DNA of 64,000 nucleotides, taken from Gnetum montanum (lineage: Eukaryota; Streptophyta; Gnetopsida; Gnetales; Gnetaceae). Shown one piece after another: positions 22,951 through 34,630 of the stretch; position 1 is the first letter of the stretch; each line of letters opens with the position of its first letter. Location: assembly GCA_015680685.1 (NCBI GenBank), contig MNCI01027262.1:1256255-1320254 (forward strand), in the 5' to 3' direction. Under the pieces are notes generated by a model. That model saw only the letters and a program-made list of their open reading frames with translations. It had not been told where the DNA came from and did not search any database. Both the position numbers and the translations under genes were made by a program.

Positions 22951-24104
22951 TGACGATTAGAGGGCTTTCCCGAAAGACGTCGACAAAGAATACGAAACAC
23001 CGGACCGATGAAAATACCAACAGCGTTTATCAACAGGTACTCAAGTGTCACCCTGTCAACATAGAGGAGCAGAGATGAAGGAAATGGAAGATAGAATGGT
23101 ATGCAAGGAAATAGGTTCAGGGAAGATGTAAATGTGGTTCGAGGAAGACCCAAATGAGTGGGTATAGCTTTTTCACACATAAGGAAATAGGCTTTCTCCT
23201 ACGGTTGCGTTTGCATGGAGTTATGCCTTCATTTTGTGTTAAAGGGGGTTGCATAGATGAATTGTGTTGAATCTGCGCAACCTGGGTGACATGTGTTTCA
23301 CCCATTTTGCCGACCCCACTCTTTTTTTTGTCGTCCACTAGGCGAGTTGCGTTACGCCAGCTTATGGACTTGATTGTAATGAGAATGCGGAAAGCGTGTG
23401 CTGCATATGTACATTTTGCGTACGGAAAGCGGATGGGACAATTAAGGATAGTGATAAGGGCTAGGGGTAGGGTTATGAGGAACACAAGGATGCACCCTCC
23501 GAGTGGACAGGCTAACTTAAGCAGCTATCTCAAAACACTGTCGGTATTACATCACTTAGATGAACGCACCTTCGAACGATGTCTTCGTAACAAGTAACCT
23601 GCAACCAAAGAAGAAAATAGAGGGTACCATTGTACATGCGAATTACCAGCGAGGTTGTTGAAATAAGTACTATTTGAGACGAGATAAAGTGAACCGGCTG
23701 TGAAGGAAGAATTGTAGCACGAGGCTAGAGTCTTCAACCTTGATGCTCGGCCCAGCATATCACCGCCAAAGAACATCAGACTCAACACACCTGACTGGTT
23801 ATGTAAAGAACTAGCTAGGTGAATCTGTGAAGCCAGAGCCTGATAGCGATGATGAGCGAAGATCCCCAAAGCCGTAATTGATGAGAACTTCATTGGGGCT
23901 CCGGACAGTGAAACTAACCTCTCAGAGGTACCACCGCTGGAATAGGTGCAGTGAAGGTATCTCTGAGGGGTCAGTAGTATGCCCTTTAGCACATTTGAGA
24001 GATCAACAAATGTCGGTGAGGTAGTGACGATGGGGCTGTGCCAACATCCCATCTCGTTTGCCTCACGGCTGCACAGATGATCGCGTTCGCTTGACTTGCA
24101 TCAT
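22951..24104 (-). other. 3' untranslated region of the Tat/Ogre-like element
   Basis: Between the repeat array and the 3' LTR there is a 166-residue open frame (23552-24052, minus) without recognisable domain or compositional support. I leave it as untranslated region. Confidence 0.4.
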
Positions 24105-24650
24105 GGTAGCTTGTGAGTCCCAGTTTTAAGTCCTGGTAGACTGTGGGTATTGGTTTTAAGTCTCAGCAGACCATGGTCCCAGTTTAAAGTCTGGGCAGAC
24201 CGAGAAATGCTAGTTTTACATCATAGCGGACAGTGGCGAAGCTGATTTATGGTCTCAGCAGACTGTGTTGTGGATGTTAGTTTTATTTCATGACCCAGGG
24301 ACAGGTCTATGCTGGTTTTACATCTTAGTAGATGACTACTTACCTTTGCCATTCTTGTGTCATGGTGGACAGCCGGTGCCAGTTTAGCGTCGTGGCAGAC
24401 GCGTGCAGAAACTGCCAGTTTTTCATCTTGGCGGACCTATATAACACTACCAGTTTTACGTCGTAGCGGACGGTTACAACTTGCCAGTTTTACATCATGG
24501 TGGAAAATCAGTGCCAGTTTAGTGTCGTGGCAGACGCGTGAAGGGAGTGCCAGTTTTACGTCGTAGTGGACGATTGTTGCCAATTTAACGTCATAGCGGA
24601 CGATTGTTGCCAGTTTAGCGTCATAGCGGACGATTATGGCCATACCTGAT
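24105..24650 (-). repeat. Variable 30-36-bp tandem repeat downstream of integrase
   Basis: Repeated GCCAGTTTTACGTCGTAGCG units with variable spacers, clearest from 24370 to 24650 where periods are 30 to 36 bp, and more degenerate from 24105. On the minus strand a 30-bp period encodes a ten-residue repeat, ATIVRYDVKL-like (24437-24643). Tandem arrays in the 3' region are common in Tat/Ogre elements. This one shares the GTTTAA core with the 27-bp array at 32878. Confidence 0.75.
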
Positions 24651-24699
24651 GTTCACACTGGAGATGCAGCTATATGTAGTACCGCTTCAAATATATATG

Positions 24700-25766
24700 A
24701 TTAACGGGATTTGGTAGCTCATTGCCGTCATTATCTGCTAGCTTGAAGGCTTCGTTGCCATACATATCAGTCACCAAGAAAGGGCCTTCCCAGTTTGCAG
24801 AGAATTTGCCCACTAGTTCGTGAATGGCCTTGAGAACTAAATCTCCCTTCTTGATCGGAGGCTGCTAAAGATTGTGATGATGTTTTTGCCTCTGCTGTCT
24901 TGATACTTTTTGATTGTATCAAGCGTCTGTATTCACTTCTCTTCTACAGAATTCAAATCCATTATCCGAGACTCGGTGTGTTGAGTCTTATTTATAATCA
25001 TGAAGAGGACCATTCTCAGAGAAGGAATTTGCAATTCAAGGGGCAGCATTGCTTCAGATCCGTAGACTAAGCCATAGGGCATACTATCTGTAGCCATCCT
25101 ACATGTAGTACGATATGCCCATAGTAGATAGAGGATTTTTTCATGCTACCGTCTTTTGTTTCTGTCGAGCATTTTCTTGAGCAGATTGATGATGACTTTG
25201 TTTGTGGATTTAGCTTGACCATTCGCTTGCGGGTAATAGGGTGAGGAAAAATATTGTTTAATGCCAAGGCTATCACAGAAGGATTTTGTTTCCATACTAC
25301 TAAATTGTGGCCCGTTATCGGTCACAATAGTCATCGGGAGACCAAATCTGGTTACAATGTTGTCTAAGATGAAATGGCAAATCTGTTGAGATGTGATCTT
25401 CCGTAAAGGAATAGCTTCTACCCACTTTGTGAAGTACTTAGTAGCGGTAATTATGAAGCTATGACCTGCTGAAGATTTTGGGGTGATGGGACCTATGATG
25501 TCTAGTCCCCATCATTGAAACGGCCATGTTATCTGAGTCGTATGTAACTCTGTAGGTGACATGTGTATAAGATTTGCATAGCGCTAACACGTGTCGCAAG
25601 TTTTAACCTTTGTTAGAAAATCTTTTTCCATGTAAGGCCAGTAATACCCTAAGCGACAGATTTTTGAAGCCATAGCCCGTGGTGCTACGTGTCCTCCGCA
25701 TAATCCCTCGTGGACCTCGCCAACTATACGTTGTGCTTGGTCTTTGTTAACACAAGTAAGCAGCAC
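24700..25766 (-). pseudogene. Integrase of the Tat/Ogre-like element
   Basis: It begins with the His-His-Cys-Cys zinc-binding region (HEGLCGGHVAPRAM ... CDTC, about 25710-25585). The DDE core follows: WGLDIIGP (first Asp, about 25495), VTDNGPQFSS (second Asp, about 25325), then PQANGQAKSTNK at about 25210, where the catalytic Glu is replaced by Lys (GAG to AAG). The frame continues from RNase H with stops TAG and TGA (TAG in RR*HEKIL and C*RYANL; TGA in Q*WG), each one C-to-T from Gln or Arg codons. After 25146 the C-terminal region YGSEAMLPLELQIPS can be followed to about 24980 before it decays. Not functional. Confidence 0.8.
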
Positions 25767-25823
25767 ACCATCAAAAGAGCATTTATACAGAGTACTGTCT
25801 CCTATGATGACGTACTGCCTAGC

Positions 25824-26870
25824 TCACTTGTGGATTTCATCTTTCTGCATGTGTGTTAATTCGTGTAGTGGCTCGCCATGCAAGAGGTAAGTCTTAATGC
25901 TATCATACCACTCTGGCGTTCTATCCTCGAGCAGAGAAGATATTTGGGCCACCTGAGTGATGGGATCTGTACAATCTGTTATTAATGCGGGATAGGTGTC
26001 GAACATGTGTGAGAGCACGTTCAAAGCCAGTGTAGCCAGTGCGTCGGCCAGTGTGTTATCAGTGCATGGCCCGTGTTGGGCATTGATGGTCATGAACCAC
26101 CTCAGAAGATCTTTAGCCATATCGCAGTAGGGCTGTAAGTGTGCAGCCTTGTAGGCGTAGACTCCTGTGATCTGATTGATGACGAGCATCGAATCACCCC
26201 TAATTGCCAGGTGTCGAACATTGAGTTTGCTAGCAGTTAGTAATCCCCTGAGGAGCCCCTCGTACTCTACCACGTTGTTCATACAGGGGAAGGTCAAGAG
26301 ATAAGCGTGAAGATACACATCCTCAGGTGATAGCATAATAACTGTAGCGGCGCTGCCGCCTCTAACAGTTGAAGCTCCGTCGAAGTATAACGTTGCCTCG
26401 GGGCCTGTCAGGACAGGGCATAAGCTATGTACATGTTCATTTGGAAATTCAGGATCTATGGTTGCTTGACTATCAATAGGTGATATTATTAATTGGTTGG
26501 CTATCGCTTGGCCTTTCGTAGAAGATTGACCAATGTAATGCAAATCGAATTCCGCCGTAATAGCCTTCCAACGAGCTATTTTGCTACTTTCGTATAAGTT
26601 ATGCATAATGGTCCTAAGAATATTATTTTTATAGATGATGTTGACTTGACTATGGAAAAGATAATGCCTACACTTCTTGAGCATAAATACTAACACTAAG
26701 CAGTTACACTCTACTTCGTTGTACCTCGTTTCATACGCACATAGAGCATGACTCAAGTAGTAGATGGGTACTTCCAACCCATCACCCCTCCTTTGACAGA
26801 GTAATGCAGCTAAGGCTACGTCTGAAGTTGCAAGGTAGATATAAAATGGTTGATCCCTTTACGGCGGGAA
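25824..26870 (-). pseudogene. Tandem RNase H domains of the Tat/Ogre-like element
   Basis: The first, ordinary Ty3/gypsy RNase H runs from about 26870 (ATSDVALAALL, YYLSHALCAYETRYNEVE) and is worn: the HY/ADxLSR-type end reads QAIANQL. A second RNase H follows (26400-26020) with LYFDGAS, NNVVEYEGLLRGL, IRGDSMLVINQ and NTLADALATLA, which supplies the full Asp-Glu-Asp-Asp set. A second, archaeal-like RNase H after a degenerate first one is a known feature of the Tat lineage. The domain continues into a linker ending at a TGA at 25824, then integrase in the same frame. Confidence 0.8.
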
Positions 26871-28148
26871 AACTGTTGGCAAGCATTGAAGCTCTTGCTT
26901 CAAGCTTTCAAACGCATGTTGACAATCATCTATCCATTCGAAATTAACCCCCTTTTTAAGCAAATGTTGCATAGGGTGTAGCTTGTCGGTTAATCTCGAG
27001 ATGAACTGCCTGATAAACTGTAACCTCCCCTATAATCCACGTAATTGCTTAAGACTTGTAGGGGGTTTTAATTCAACAATGGCTTTGAATTTGTCAGGAT
27101 CCATGCGTATGCCAGTTTCCGATACCACAAAACCCAGCATGCATTCGATTTTGACTCTGAACACACACTTTTTTGGGTTGAGTCCGAGATCATACTTAGA
27201 ACATCTTTTGAGGACTAACTCCAGATCCTCTGAATGATCCTCTGACTTTATAGACTTAACAGCTATATCGTCGACATAATCATTCAGTCTCCCTAGGAGG
27301 TAATCCCTAAAGATGTACATCATTACTCGCTGATATGTCGCTCCGACATTTTTTAAGCCAAAAGACATCATGGTGTAACAAAAGGTTCCCCAAGGTGTCA
27401 TGAACGTCGTTGTTAGCTGGTGCTCTGGGTTGATGCATATTTGGTTGTAGCCTAATAAGCCATCCATGAAGGACAAAAGCACATGTCCAATGGCTGTATC
27501 CACCAATTGATCGATACTCGGCAATGGAAAGTTATCTTTGATTGTAGCTTTGTTCAAGTCCCAGAAGTCTATGCAGATGCGTATTCCTCCGGTCTTTTTA
27601 GGAACCACTACAATGTTAGATACCCAATCTGAGTAATCAACCATGCGAATAAAACCAGCCTGGTACATTTTAGTGATTTCATCACGTATTGCTAGCACGA
27701 CTTCTGGCTTGATCTTTCGTGCTTTCTGTCTGACGGCTATGATATGGGGATCTAGGATTATGTTGTGTTGAATCAATCTTGGGTCTAGTCCCGGCATATT
27801 CTCGTATGACCATGCAAACACCGTGATATTATTCTGGAGAACTTGTTTTATTTCATCATGTGCCTTTTGGTCTAATAGAGAACTAACCTTGAGAGTTTTA
27901 GCCTCACCCCTATGCGTAACCACAGAGACCTCATTGAGTGGATCTTCGGTTACATCTCCAGCTTCCAGATCTAGCATGCGCGTCGATTGCTCTGGCCAGT
28001 CTGGAGATGTTTCCAACGTGGCTATGATTGTGTCATTAGGGGCTAGATTAGTTTCTATTAGTGTGTGATTAAGCTGTCTAATGATTTCACCATGTAAGCT
28101 TGTTAAAACTAGTGGTGCAGATAAAATTTCGTCCATCTGTCAATAATC
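26870..28148 (-). pseudogene. Reverse transcriptase of the Tat/Ogre-like element
   Basis: A 368-residue open frame (28136-27030) with SNIVVVPKKTGGIRICIDFWDLNKA split over the fingers (about 27620-27560), FPLPSIDQLVD, SFMDGLLGYNQI (catalytic Asp), SFGLKNVGATYQR and the YVDD box at about 27270. It then runs past a TAG (GL*GRL, Gln expected) to the connection QHAFESLKQEL. A splice acceptor (TTTTGCAG) ends at 28149 on the minus strand, 12 bases before the first Met, as expected if an intron precedes RT. The only stop in those 12 bases is TGA, one change from CGA. Confidence 0.85.
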
Positions 28149-28627
28149 CTGCAAAATTGTCAAATGAGAGAATAATTAGAAAGATACTAAGTTTGATGTG
28201 ATAAGTGCTTAACGAATAACACTTAGTTTAGTGTATAGGATGTGATGTGACGTTACTGAGCGTAAAACTAACTGAATTTTAAATTCCGCGAACAGCCTAT
28301 AATTAATGAGACTTGATTACGAGGAGATAAGATACAGTAGTTTAGGGTCATTTCGGACCGTAATGCGTGCGATATCTGATGCAAGTAATGCCTCGATCTT
28401 CGGGTTCCAGCTCACACCAGCATTTAGGCAAGTCTCGCTGAAATCGGGTATCAAGTCGGTTAAATTTTGCATATAAGTAAGCAGTTTTCATTTAGAACAG
28501 GTTGTTTGCTATCGCGAATTTGAATTCTTAGCTATTACAGAGAGAAAGGAGGAGGAGCAGAAGATTGGAGCGTGTTATTTGTAAAGGCGTAAAGGTGTGA
28601 AAGTGTAACGGTGTTAGGACTGTAACA

Positions 28628-31600
28628 ATGGCACCTAAAGTGAAAGGGAAGAACACGAAATTAGCCAAAATTGACAAGGTGCAAGGGAGCCTGCAGCGTA
28701 TTTCGCAGGCAGTGGTCAAAGTGAGAGACCCTACACCTTTGAATCGGTAGGCCATCTCTTACTTATTCATGTTACTTGTACAATGTTTATTCTTGTAGCG
28801 TCACCTGTGTAAATTAAAATTTTAGACTATAGACCTCACGTTAAAACGAGGGTTTATACACTAGGATTGTGTCTATCACCATTGTCAGGGACAAACGTTG
28901 TACTGTTGCAAGGGTTTAGGCGATTTTAGTGTGAATAGCTAAGCGTAATCTGTAGGTAAGCATGCAAATCTGAATCTAGTCGTTAATGTGTTTATTATTG
29001 TCTCTGTACAGTATCATGTTAAGACCCATCTTAATCGTCTTGGATATAGTTGGGGTTTTATGCTGCATAAACCTAATCGTACCTAATGTTCCTCCCCCTC
29101 AGACTCGGTTGCATGGGAAGGCCATATGGTTTCGAAAGGGTGTACTGGAGTTTCTGTAGTTTTTACTGCGTAACTACAGCATTATTGTATGGTCACACCT
29201 GTTGGGAGATATTGCCGGCGCCATTTTGGAACACTTGTTAGTAGGTTCTACGCAGGGCATTCTAGCTTTCTTGACAGATGGGGCTATCGACACTGGTCGT
29301 CCCCAGGACCGCGAACTTAGCGCCAGAGGGTTGAGGTGCTTAAGTTGGATCTGGGAAATGGCTCAGTTTAGCTGCTACCATGCATACGACACTTTGTTCG
29401 TGGCCCGTCACGTCTCGACTTACTTCCAAAACCCGCCGGGCACAGTGTATTATTCAGGGGGGTAAGTGGTTTTATTGGTGGTATTGTCATTATATGTCTA
29501 TTGTCTGAAGCGTAAGATAAACATATGTGGTATGGTGCAGGTTTTTTATCCATGAGAACAAGTTAGTAGGCGATGGTGATACCTTAACTTGGACTGAAAC
29601 GGCAATAAAGGCGTTTACCTCTACTAGCAATGTACGCACTGGTGTGATGGGGCAGATCGGCTTCGACATTCATGAATACCCCACCTGTTATGCTGATGCA
29701 TTCGAGCATTGCCAGAATCTTGAGTGGTTACATGATAATTAGACTTTGGATCCACCCCTTACTGTTGTAGACGTGCAGAGGAAACTTCCTCCATTTCCTT
29801 TGCCATTTAGACCTGGTAAAATTGCTATGTATGTTATTGTTGCATAATGTAATTGTGAATCATGAATGTCGCATAATAGTGTTTTTTGACATGTGTCTTG
29901 CATTTTTCAGTCAGGGAATCCTGGGAGATTACCCTTACAATTTCTAGCCATGAGGCGAATACCCTTCTCTTCCGCTACAGCGACATCAAGGAGGCACAAC
30001 GATGGCTCGGCCATGCAGGGGCCCCGGTTGCGATGGTTACCAAGCTACGCCAAGTGAGGCTAATGCACTTATTTTTGGCCGTAACCCCTAATGTCCCCAT
30101 CAGTGACAGGTTAACCCTGGTCAACTCCTTCAGTGAAAGGGCTGAGCACTTTTGCATGCGCGTGCATCATGTACGTGTAAGTTTTGATATTGATGCTCAG
30201 CTTTTCGTAGACCTTTTCGGCATCCCCTCTGACGACCTTCCCATAGAGGAAAAGGTGAAGAGGAGCCTCGCCTACCAAGAGTGGCTGGAGGAGTGGCTAG
30301 GGGCCAAGAAGGAGGCTAAGGGGATCCCTTGTGAGAAGATCAAACCAAAGATCGCCAAGACAATTTATCCCCTATTTCGGGCCCGAGCTTTCCCCAAAAC
30401 ACTCTCATAGGGGAGGTTCTTCACCATAGAACAAACCCATATCATGCGGGAGGTTATGGAGGAAGGGACCCAGTTTGACTGGGCAAGCTACTTTGCTGAG
30501 GGGTTACGCACTGAAATGATCAGGCTTCACCAAAAACTTGATTCTCGTTTCAACGTGCATTACGCCTTCTTCATAGCTTGCCTTTGGCATTTTTCCAAAT
30601 TTTTGGTTATCCAAAGGTATGGGGTCTGGGTGCTGCAGGACCGAGACCAGCTATCCAAACCTTGGATTACCCACATTTTCGGCACTACCCATGGACAGGA
30701 TCCCCCGAAAGGGATTGGCGAGTCTCTATCTATAATGACAAGGGATTTGGCGGCATCTCGAGTGCCCTGACAGCGTAGGCGGGGTGATGCCCACTTACAC
30801 TGACGATGCTTCACGAGGGAAATGCTTGGCGGCTGAAACTGTAGAGCCTTCTGCTCGACGTAAAAGGCTTTGCTTAACCGAGGCCTCTGCGAAGCCTGGG
30901 AGTGGCATAGGTCGAACCATGCAAGTCAAAGTTCAATGGAGTAAACCTCTGCCTGGTAAGCGTAAAAGAAACGTAGTGAAAGTTATTGTATTACGCAATT
31001 TTTATTCAGGATATTTTGAATCGTCTAAATATGAATGTGATATGAACAGCGAGACCTATGGAATAGTTGACCCCTGAGACAGGGGCAGTGATATTAAGTC
31101 ATGGGGAATGGGCCCCAGTTTTGGAACAGGAGGCCCCACCTGTTAGGACTAGCGACACACAGACTCTTGTGCGTGAGGAGAGGGAGGAGGCGGGAACTGT
31201 TGATGCACTCCCCATTGTAACCGGCAGAGGTAGTAAGCGTATTGGATGTCTTGAGGAGTTTTGTTAATAATTAATATTTTTAACTAAATTACGCTATAGG
31301 TGAAGAAGATGTATCCACGTCTGCCTCTGTGAGCAGAACATGGAGAGAGTTTCCTGACAAATTCGCCTTCATGGAAGGCATTGTCAGCGATATGATCGAG
31401 TGCCTCAAGCGCGTTGATCCTGGAGCTGGTATGTTATAGCTATAATAGGTTTATTTTATTAGAAAGTGGTAATGTTTCATTTATATCGATAATGTTTGCT
31501 GTCAGGAGCTCGCCTTCGATGGGACCCAACGAAGCCCATTGATTTGGACACAGTGGAGCCTCCATCTGATGGGATGGTCGTGCCATGCAGCATTTATGAG

Positions 31601-32634
31601 GAGATGCGTAAATGTGCATTACGCTCGACTTGCTCCTTGTGGGAGAGTAAGAATGTCAATGAAGACCTCTAGAAAAGGCTGCAGACGTCAGAGAGGGAGA
31701 GGGAGTCTCTGGCCAAAGAGGTCGGGGACTTAAACTCATGATGAGAGTTCCTGCAGGTGCGGGCAACGGGTGAGGAGGACTGGCGCATAGCTGTGATTGA
31801 CTACTCTCGCTATTGAACCGCAATCAAGAACAGCATGCAAACCAGTCGGGAGTTGGTGGAGCAGTGGATGTAGATAGAGCTGTTATCTCAGAAAAGCAAA
31901 GACTGGAAGGATTTCTGCACAAGTGTGCAGGAGTGGGGGCAGAAAGAAAAGGATCATAAGAATTTGTATAAGCGAGAAAGTATCACTTATCGTCAGCACT
32001 ATCGTGATTCTGTCGTTGAAGCTCAATCCTTGCGGGTATTCCTTGATGTCATTGGCGCATCCCAAGCTTTCAAGAAGTTTCAGGAGCAAGTGATAGTAAG
32101 CGTGTCACCGGAAAGAGAAATGACTCTTCCTAGGGGCGAGAATACTGTCCCTACTTTCTTCCCTGATCCACCTCACTGGACTAGTGTGGAAAAGGGGAAG
32201 GTGAAGGCTGGAGCTGCTCTGGGGAACGGCATATGGTCTGAACTAACGGAAGATGAGATTATGCAGCGTCTATGGGTTGGTTTAGAACAGCTCGCCTTTG
32301 CTGCGGAAGCAGGACCGTCGTGAGTAAGTTGAAACATTATTGAATCTAAATTTTCTGATTATGATGTCAAGTATTTTGCTAATGTATTTGCCGTATACAG
32401 GTACAAGAATTGGAGGGCGAAGGCGAACAGGATGGGGAACAAGCACAAGAAGAGGAGCATAATAGCAAATAGCATCCTCTTGTGGAGGCGACATTGGAGC
32501 AAGGGCCTCGTGGGGATGGCATTCCTCGCGAAGGAATACTTCCTAAGAAGGACAACCCACTTGAGGATGATTCATTTGGCTTGGAGCCTGACCTAAAAGA
32601 TATGGGTGATAGTGGCACCAGGGGGGATGCGTAA
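28628..32634 (+). pseudogene. Antisense multi-exon gene inside the Tat/Ogre-like element
   Basis: Read on the strand opposite to gag-pol. Proposed exons: 28628-28746 (Lys-rich start MAPKVKGKNTK), 29103-29461, 29541-29815, 29911-30955, 31010 to about 31270, 31300-31428, 31506-32323 and 32401-32634 (acidic tail ending GDA then TAA). Introns have GT(A/R)-AG ends, several with a T-rich tract before AG. Frames join correctly at the 29461/29541 and 29815/29911 junctions. The N-terminal half (29103-30770) looks globular, including RVSFDIDAQLFVDLFGIPSDD. The C-terminal half (31506-32320) is Glu/Lys/Gln-rich and probably coiled coil. About eight in-frame stops are TAG or TGA where Gln or Arg fits (29154, 29740, 30408, 31670, 31740, 31814, 31872, 32481). 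The exon 1 to exon 2 join is out of frame. The fold is unidentified; it may be the antisense ORF type reported in some Tat elements, but its position here is unusual. Confidence 0.6.
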
Positions 32635-32877
32635 CTGTAACTTACGCATGATTTTATTGACTGGAATCGAACAATGGTTATATGAATGATGAAAAGACTG
32701 GCATTAAGATCTTCTATATGGTTTTAAATGCTATTTATTTTATTTTATTTTTTTTGATTTGCAACGCGTAAGTGTAGTTGTTAAAGGTTTTGAGTAAGTT
32801 ACGTTGTTGTGAAATAGAATTGGTAGTTTAAGGCCATCGCGGGCCATCGTGTAACATTTGCATGAGATACTACGGAA

Positions 32878-33228
32878 TTAGTTTTAGGCCGTTGTGGGCC
32901 TTTGCTAGTTTAAGGCCGTTGCAGGCCGTCGCTAGTTTTAGGCCGTTGCGGGCCCTCACTAGTTTAAGGCCATTGTGAGCCATGGCTAGTTTAAGGCCAT
33001 TGCGAGCCATGGCTATTTTAAGGCCGTTGCGGGCCATCGCTAGTTTTAGGTCGTTGCAGGCCCTCGCTAGTTTAAGGCCGTTGCGAGCCATGGCTAGTTT
33101 AAGACCGTTGCGGGCCATGGCTAGTTTAAGGCTGTTGTGGGCCATTGCTAGTTTAAGGCCGTTGCGGGCCATGGCTAGGTTAAGGCCATTGCGGGCCATG
33201 GCTAGTTTAAGGCTGTTGCGGGCCATTG
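32878..33228. repeat. 27-bp minisatellite, 13 copies
   Basis: Thirteen consecutive 27-bp units like CTAGTTTAAGGCCGTTGCGG plus GCCATGG fill 351 bases exactly with no indels; differences are substitutions. A half copy precedes at 32822. Because 27 is a multiple of 3 both strands stay open: the minus strand would read a nine-residue repeat (GLKLAMARN) over 32870-33343. It lies between the end of the antisense gene and the protease of gag-pol. Confidence 0.9.
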
Positions 33229-33448
33229 CGTAAGTTTGGAAGCGTAATTGATAATAATGTACATTTCTGCATAATTGCACTAAAATGATCAACGAGCGTA
33301 AATAGCGTATATAAAGAAATGTGAGTGACATAATGAATAGCAAGCGTAAATATGTATGAATATATTAAAGAAGATTGACAATGCAAACCGCTAAGTGTAA
33401 AAAGCAAAATTAGTAAAGACGTGGAGATACACGTCAATGCCATATAGA

Positions 33449-34285
33449 TCAATCACTAATTTGTAATTGTTTCTTGATGGTCTTTACGCTCAGTGGTGCA
33501 TGAGTGCGAGGAGGTTTGCAGTCTGACTCTTCCACACCACCATCCTGAAATGGCAAGTTGGCCCAGGGTAGACTGTCATCATTCGTTTCGATTTGTTCAG
33601 GGATTCGGGGATGGGTCTGATCATCGGATGTTTCTATCTCTGAACCCCATTCTTCGTCGATATTGTTGACAGTCCTGGGGGTGATTTCGTCACCACGTAT
33701 CACTACTTCTCCCCCTACGTAAGGGAGATGTATCTCTTGATGGATTAGTGATGAAACCACCCTCAGTTGGGCTAGCCAGGACCTCCCTAGGATTAAGTTG
33801 AACCCGAGCATCTCCTCGACAATAAGGAATGTAGCATCCATTGGGAATTGATCCCCTGCCACAAATTCGATGCGCACCATCCCCTTGACCTGAACCCGTG
33901 CTCCATTGAATGACTTTACACATGTTGTCGTTGTGGGACTGATCTAGTCAACCAGACCCAACCTATCCACAATGGGATAAAGAATGACATTTGTAGCTAC
34001 GCCGTCGTTTGCGTGCACCCTCCGGATTCGATATTGAATGACCCGGACGGTAATAAACATGGGTTCAATTGTCACTTGACCTTTCTCAAGATCATCTTTG
34101 ATGAATTCATCATGAAAGGTCAGCGAGGTAGGTTTAGGTCGCTCAGCGTCAGAGGGAAACATGATAGTGTGTATCGCTTCCTCCTCCCCTGGTAAGCTTT
34201 CCTTCACAGGTATGGATGTCAGCATGCAGACCATGGCCTCACGGTGTTTTTGAGACGTCATGATCAGGTCATAGAGGCTCAACAT
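33449..34285 (-). pseudogene. Protease region of the Tat/Ogre-like element
   Basis: Continues the gag frame. Phrases typical of Tat-lineage proteases are present: HDEFIKDDLEKG, HANDGVATNVIL at the active-site position, GMVRIEFVAGD, and FNLILGRSWLAQLRVVSSLIHQ before the C-terminus. The expected Asp-(Ser/Thr/Gly)-Gly loop reads Asn-Asp-Gly-Val, so activity is doubtful. A TAG at 33942 sits where Gln fits (VD*ISP). The frame ends at 33449 and RT is in another frame 5.3 kb further on. Confidence 0.7.
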
Positions 34286-34630
34286 TGTGTTTTTTTTATT
34301 TCAGAGCCTGTTTGACCTACGTAAACACGTCGAGGAGGTCCCGTTCTTTACTGCCTTGTTTGTCCCCTCTGTCTTCTTCCATTCGCCCTAAGAGACGGAT
34401 CTCCCGGGGCAGAACGACGTGGTCGGAGGGTTGCTCTTTTTCTTGCCGAGGGTGGGTGGCTGTGTTTCTGCACCCTTGTCCTACCCAGGAGGTACCGATG
34501 CAGGGACAGAGGCCAAGGGCCTGGGCCTAGCGAACCCTAGCGTAACATGGTTTTTAGCGGCATTGACTGATGTGTCCCCTCCCCTTTGTTTATTAGGGGA
34601 TGGTTAGTGATTTGTATTAGAAGCTTGCCC

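Noticed and set aside
23552-24052. 166-residue minus frame downstream of integrase
   Set aside because: No domain, not in the frame of pol, and lies in the repeat-bearing 3' untranslated region.
24105-33228. Repeat arrays as possible CRISPR
   Set aside because: Units are directly tandem without unique spacers, in plant retroelement DNA.
32982-33233. 83-residue + frame with ASLRPLRAM repeats
   Set aside because: Translation of the 27-bp minisatellite; the minus frame is equally open, so neither is good evidence of a protein.
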